Source of the DNA: Sneathiella sp.
GTDB taxonomy: Bacteria > Pseudomonadota > Alphaproteobacteria > Sneathiellales > Sneathiellaceae
NCBI GenBank assembly: GCA_021741195.1
Contig: JAIOYL010000011.1
Span: forward strand, 1 to 36,969
Length of the DNA stretch: 36,969 nt
Direction of reading: 5' to 3'
Positions 34,650 through 36,969 of this stretch are shown here, in pieces (positions within the stretch are counted from its first letter, which is position 1; each line of letters opens with the position of its first letter). The position numbers and the translations under genes were made by a program. The notes under the pieces were generated by a model. It ran no database searches. It was not told the origin of the DNA and saw only the letters and a list, made by a program, of their open reading frames with translations.

Positions 34650-35812
34650 TCAAGTCCCATGCAATTGGCGTAATAGGTCGTCGTCGCAGGCCAGTCGGAG
34701 AAGACGCCCTTGACGCCGGCGTCTTTTGCCAGGACATCCAGCAAGGTCATCACGTCGCCATCGTTATTGATGGCGTCTTTCACCGACTTGTAATACCAGC
34801 CGCCGCCACCCTCGAGTGAGCCGGAGCGCTCCAATGTCCAGGTAATGATATTAATCCCGGCTTTTTTTGCTTCCCGGGCATAGGCCGACGGGATAATTTT
34901 ACCGTCGCCGTCCAGATTGAGCAGCATCCAGATCGGCGGCGCGATATATTTGACGCCTTTTGCCGCAAGTTCGCCCATGCTGGGCGAGAAGGTCGAGGGA
35001 TCACCAGGATTTATACGGTTTCCTTGGTAGCGATCATCGAGATAGACGGCTTGCGCACCAAATTCGGGCTCGTTCTTGATCCAGTAGAGGATGTCTTCAA
35101 GATTAAAGGATTGCGGAAAGACGCGGGCGGGGTCGATCCCGGCTGCCTTGTAATCGGCGATGAGCGCCGTCGCATAATCCTGTTGGCTGTAATCGCCGTT
35201 ATAGGGCATCGCAACATCGGCGGATTTAAGCTCTGGCGTAAATTTAAGGCCGAGGGAGTTGATCAGTTTAATACTCTCTGCATGGGTCATCAATGTGCCC
35301 TTTGTCGCATAAAGTTCGGTACGCCAGTCAGGGGTTCCCTTCTGGTATTCTTCGGCGCTTTTGGCTTTTAAATTCGCGCCATCCATTTTCGCGCGCAGGC
35401 TTTTGAATTCGGCAAGCGTGATATCGGAGGTACAGCATTTGGCGCTCGCCTTGCCGTTGCTTCCCTCTGCCGGGCTAAAGGGCTGTGAGCATTTCGCCGC
35501 AAGTTCCGGTCGGCTTAAAATATCTGTCGTTGCCTGCAGATCGCACTGGGAATGCCGACAGACAAGGGCCTTGTCCTTGGTAAAGGTCACGTCGCACTCG
35601 ATAATACCAGCGCCCATACGCGCCGCTGCAAGATATCCCTCTTTCGTGTGTTCGGGGAATTGCAGGGACGCGCCGCGATGACCGATGGAGAAGTCGGATG
35701 TTTTAATTGGACCGCTTTGGCATTGCAGCAGTTTTTCTTTCAACTCACCCGGATCCATATCGTCCACAAGATAACGCGGACGCGGCCCGAATGTCACACT
35801 GTCCTTTGCCAT
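34646..35812 (-). CDS. Glycerophosphodiester phosphodiesterase, split from its signal peptide
   Basis: The 388-residue GDPD-family phosphodiesterase should release sn-glycerol-3-phosphate from deacylated phospholipids. It shows IGHRGAS...PEHT (first catalytic His and Arg), ECDVTFTKD (metal ligands), [14 protein letters not shown] and FPQSFN. There are eight cysteines, which fits a protein made for the periplasm. The in-frame ATG at 35812 has no good ribosome binding site and gives no export signal. Yet a typical signal peptide is encoded immediately upstream (35898-35815) in another frame. One additional base near 35814 would fuse them as ...GELALA-MAKDS with an ALA cleavage site. It is either a natural frameshift mutation or a sequencing error; the enzyme part itself is intact. 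Confidence 0.88.
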   Translation of the reverse strand: MAKDSVTFGPRPRYLVDDMDPGELKEKLLQCQSGPIKTSDFSIGHRGASLQFPEHTKEGYLAAARMGAGIIECDVTFTKDKALVCRHSQCDLQATTDILSRPELAAKCSQPFSPAEGSNGKASAKCCTSDITLAEFKSLRAKMDGANLKAKSAEEYQKGTPDWRTELYATKGTLMTHAESIKLINSLGLKFTPELKSADVAMPYNGDYSQQDYATALIADYKAAGIDPARVFPQSFNLEDILYWIKNEPEFGAQAVYLDDRYQGNRINPGDPSTFSPSMGELAAKGVKYIAPPIWMLLNLDGDGKIIPSAYAREAKKAGINIITWTLERSGSLEGGGGWYYKSVKDAINNDGDVMTLLDVLAKDAGVKGVFSDWPATTTYYANCMGLD

Positions 35813-35898
35813 CGCAGCGCTAATTCACCGGCAAAAATGGCGAATAGAAGAATCAGCAGGAATGGCAGGACATTACAGCGATTTTTGGCTGAGTTCAT
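35794..35898 (-). other. Out-of-frame signal peptide upstream of the phosphodiesterase
   Basis: The minus strand encodes MNSAKNRCNVLPF, then [16 protein letters not shown] and a stop at 35794-35796: 34 codons, with an n-region, a hydrophobic core and a would-be cleavage region. It overlaps the phosphodiesterase start in a different frame. Its ATG at 35898 is preceded by AAGAGA. It reads as the lost N-terminus of that enzyme, not as a separate gene. Confidence 0.7.
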
Positions 35899-35992
35899 TT
35901 TCTTGTCTCTTTTAAAAAATGCCAGGATAGGAACATAGAGCCTTTTATAAGCTCCGGGTACTCACTTTTATGACATCCGGGAGTGTTCTGTC

Positions 35993-36922
35993 TCAGCGTC
36001 GGCGCCAGTTTACCAGAACCGGACCGGCGACGGCGCAGCCAAGGCCAACGAGAAACAGGCTGGAAAGATGCTCGTCCAAAATCAATGCGCCAAAGGCGGC
36101 GGCCATGATGGGTGCGATCGGGACATAGATAGCAGCCTGTGAGGGCGAGAGTTGTTGCAGGCCCCAGTTAAACAGGAAAAGACTGAAGGCGGCAGCTGGC
36201 CCGGCGAGATAGAAAATCCACATCCAGTCCCGTGTGTTGTAATCGCGGATTACGTCGCCGAGCCCTTCGCTATAGGCAACGGGAAATATCGCCATGGTCC
36301 CAGCACTCATTCCGATTATCGTCAGCATCAGGACGGAGCGGTTTTGCATTAGGCGGCTGGAAAAGGCGTTATAGGTCGCGCCGCAGCATACAGCCATAAA
36401 GAAGAGAAGCTCTCCCACCCAGTTTTTGGGCGAGGTTTCCGGGGCGAATGCTTTCTCGCCAATGGCGAGAGAGACGCCGACGATAGAGAGCACGGCTGCA
36501 AACAATTTGATCGTTGTCAGGGAATCGCGCCCTGTGATGGTCGCAATAAGCATGGTCATGATCGGGATCAGGGCGAAGATGACGGCCCCGCGGGACGCTG
36601 TAATCTCCTCAAGCGCTGTATTAACGAAAAGATGGAAGAGACCGAACTGAAGAATGCCGAGCAATGCAACCGTTCCGATAATTTTAAGCGGTGGCATTGC
36701 CCTTTTCGACCCCCACAGGAAGGGCAGCAGTAACAGTGTTGCGATCCCGTAACGCAGAAAGCCAAGCGCCGCAGGCGCCTCATTATCGGCCATGATGGCT
36801 CGCACGCCGACGAAGGAGAGACCAAGAATCATGACAGAGATGAGCAAGGCCAGATGCGGCAGCACGCTGGAAACTGGCTCGATCAGCCTTTTATTCGCGA
36901 TCGGTATATCAGGCAAGGCCAA
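35993..36922 (-). CDS. EamA/DMT-superfamily permease
   Basis: A 309-residue inner-membrane protein with ten predicted helices in two EamA repeats (GLSFVGVRAI...FLRYGIATLLLLPF in the first; SPSQAAIYVPIAPIMAAAFGALILDE in the second). This superfamily exports amino acids, nucleotides or other metabolites; the substrate is unknown. The start is uncertain: TTG at 36922 or 36916, neither with a clear ribosome binding site. The next ATG is inside helix 1. It overlaps the end of an open frame from the right edge of the window, which would explain a coupled, non-ATG start. Confidence 0.85.
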   Translation of the reverse strand: MALPDIPIANKRLIEPVSSVLPHLALLISVMILGLSFVGVRAIMADNEAPAALGFLRYGIATLLLLPFLWGSKRAMPPLKIIGTVALLGILQFGLFHLFVNTALEEITASRGAVIFALIPIMTMLIATITGRDSLTTIKLFAAVLSIVGVSLAIGEKAFAPETSPKNWVGELLFFMAVCCGATYNAFSSRLMQNRSVLMLTIIGMSAGTMAIFPVAYSEGLGDVIRDYNTRDWMWIFYLAGPAAAFSLFLFNWGLQQLSPSQAAIYVPIAPIMAAAFGALILDEHLSSLFLVGLGCAVAGPVLVNWRRR

Positions 36923-36969
36923 GGCTATACATGGTGTAGGTGCCGAGAGTCAGGGTGGAGACGCCGACG
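36909..36969 (-). CDS. C-terminal end of an upstream gene, probable membrane protein
   Basis: From the right edge the minus strand is open for 19 codons (VGVSTLTLGTYTMYSLGLA) to a TGA at 36909-36911, overlapping the start of the EamA gene by 14 bases. It is hydrophobic and could be the last helix of a membrane protein. The evidence is thin because almost all of it lies outside the window. Confidence 0.35.
   Translation of the reverse strand, partial: VGVSTLTLGTYTMYSLGLA

Noticed and set aside
35961-35987. CTCCGGG and CCGGGAG segments after the EamA gene as a terminator
   Set aside because: The arms pair imperfectly (6 of 7), the loop is long and no T run follows.
1-36969. CRISPR arrays, tRNA or rRNA genes, insertion sequences or prophage genes
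   Set aside because: I saw no regularly spaced repeats, no cloverleaf-like stretch in any gap, no transposase or integrase motif and no target-site duplication.

Overview
The window looks like a chromosomal segment of an alphaproteobacterium. The GC content is moderate. Supporting signs are a long PutA without an N-terminal ribbon-helix-helix domain (the type B form known from Sinorhizobium), a 260-residue 3-hydroxybutyrate dehydrogenase, a TRAP-type solute receptor, and many tightly packed or overlapping genes. I cannot fix the genus from sequence alone. I see no rRNA, tRNA, CRISPR, insertion sequence or phage gene, and no gap over 300 bases lacks a gene.

Left part (1-6305, mostly minus strand): the end of a HAD-type phosphatase gene meets an hdeD-like gene tail to tail. 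Then come a Cu+-type P1B ATPase, a relict of an RND metal-efflux permease C-terminus (3549-3710), a CobW/COG0523 GTPase and a YtcJ-like amidohydrolase. The last two overlap by 4 bases. Next (6413-12906, plus strand) come a LysR regulator, divergent from the amidohydrolase, and a complete five-gene dipeptide/nickel-type ABC importer. Amidohydrolase, metallochaperone-type GTPase, regulator and importer together look like one uptake-and-hydrolysis locus for an unidentified amide, peptide or related compound. This is the best candidate here for an undescribed system.

Middle part (12914-23659, minus strand): glucose-6-phosphate isomerase, an orphan TRAP solute receptor, a tripartite TolC / lipoprotein adaptor / RND operon with a well-formed promoter and overlapping palindromic operator, then an MFS transporter with a small cupin gene. 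The RND permease is unusual. It has about 127 extra residues in its first periplasmic domain and lacks the TM10 lysine of the AcrB proton relay.

Right part (23824-34649, plus strand): a MscS channel, an NTF2-like protein, an SLC13-type permease with internal TrkA-C domains, 3-hydroxybutyrate dehydrogenase, a pirin, an orphan acyl-CoA carboxylase beta subunit behind a palindrome-bearing promoter, and putA behind another dyad-rich leader. On the minus strand (34646-36969) follow a glycerophosphodiester phosphodiesterase, an EamA-type permease and the tail of another gene. The phosphodiesterase's signal peptide lies just upstream but in another reading frame, and one extra base would rejoin them.

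All functions come from reading the translated sequences and known family motifs; no database search was run.
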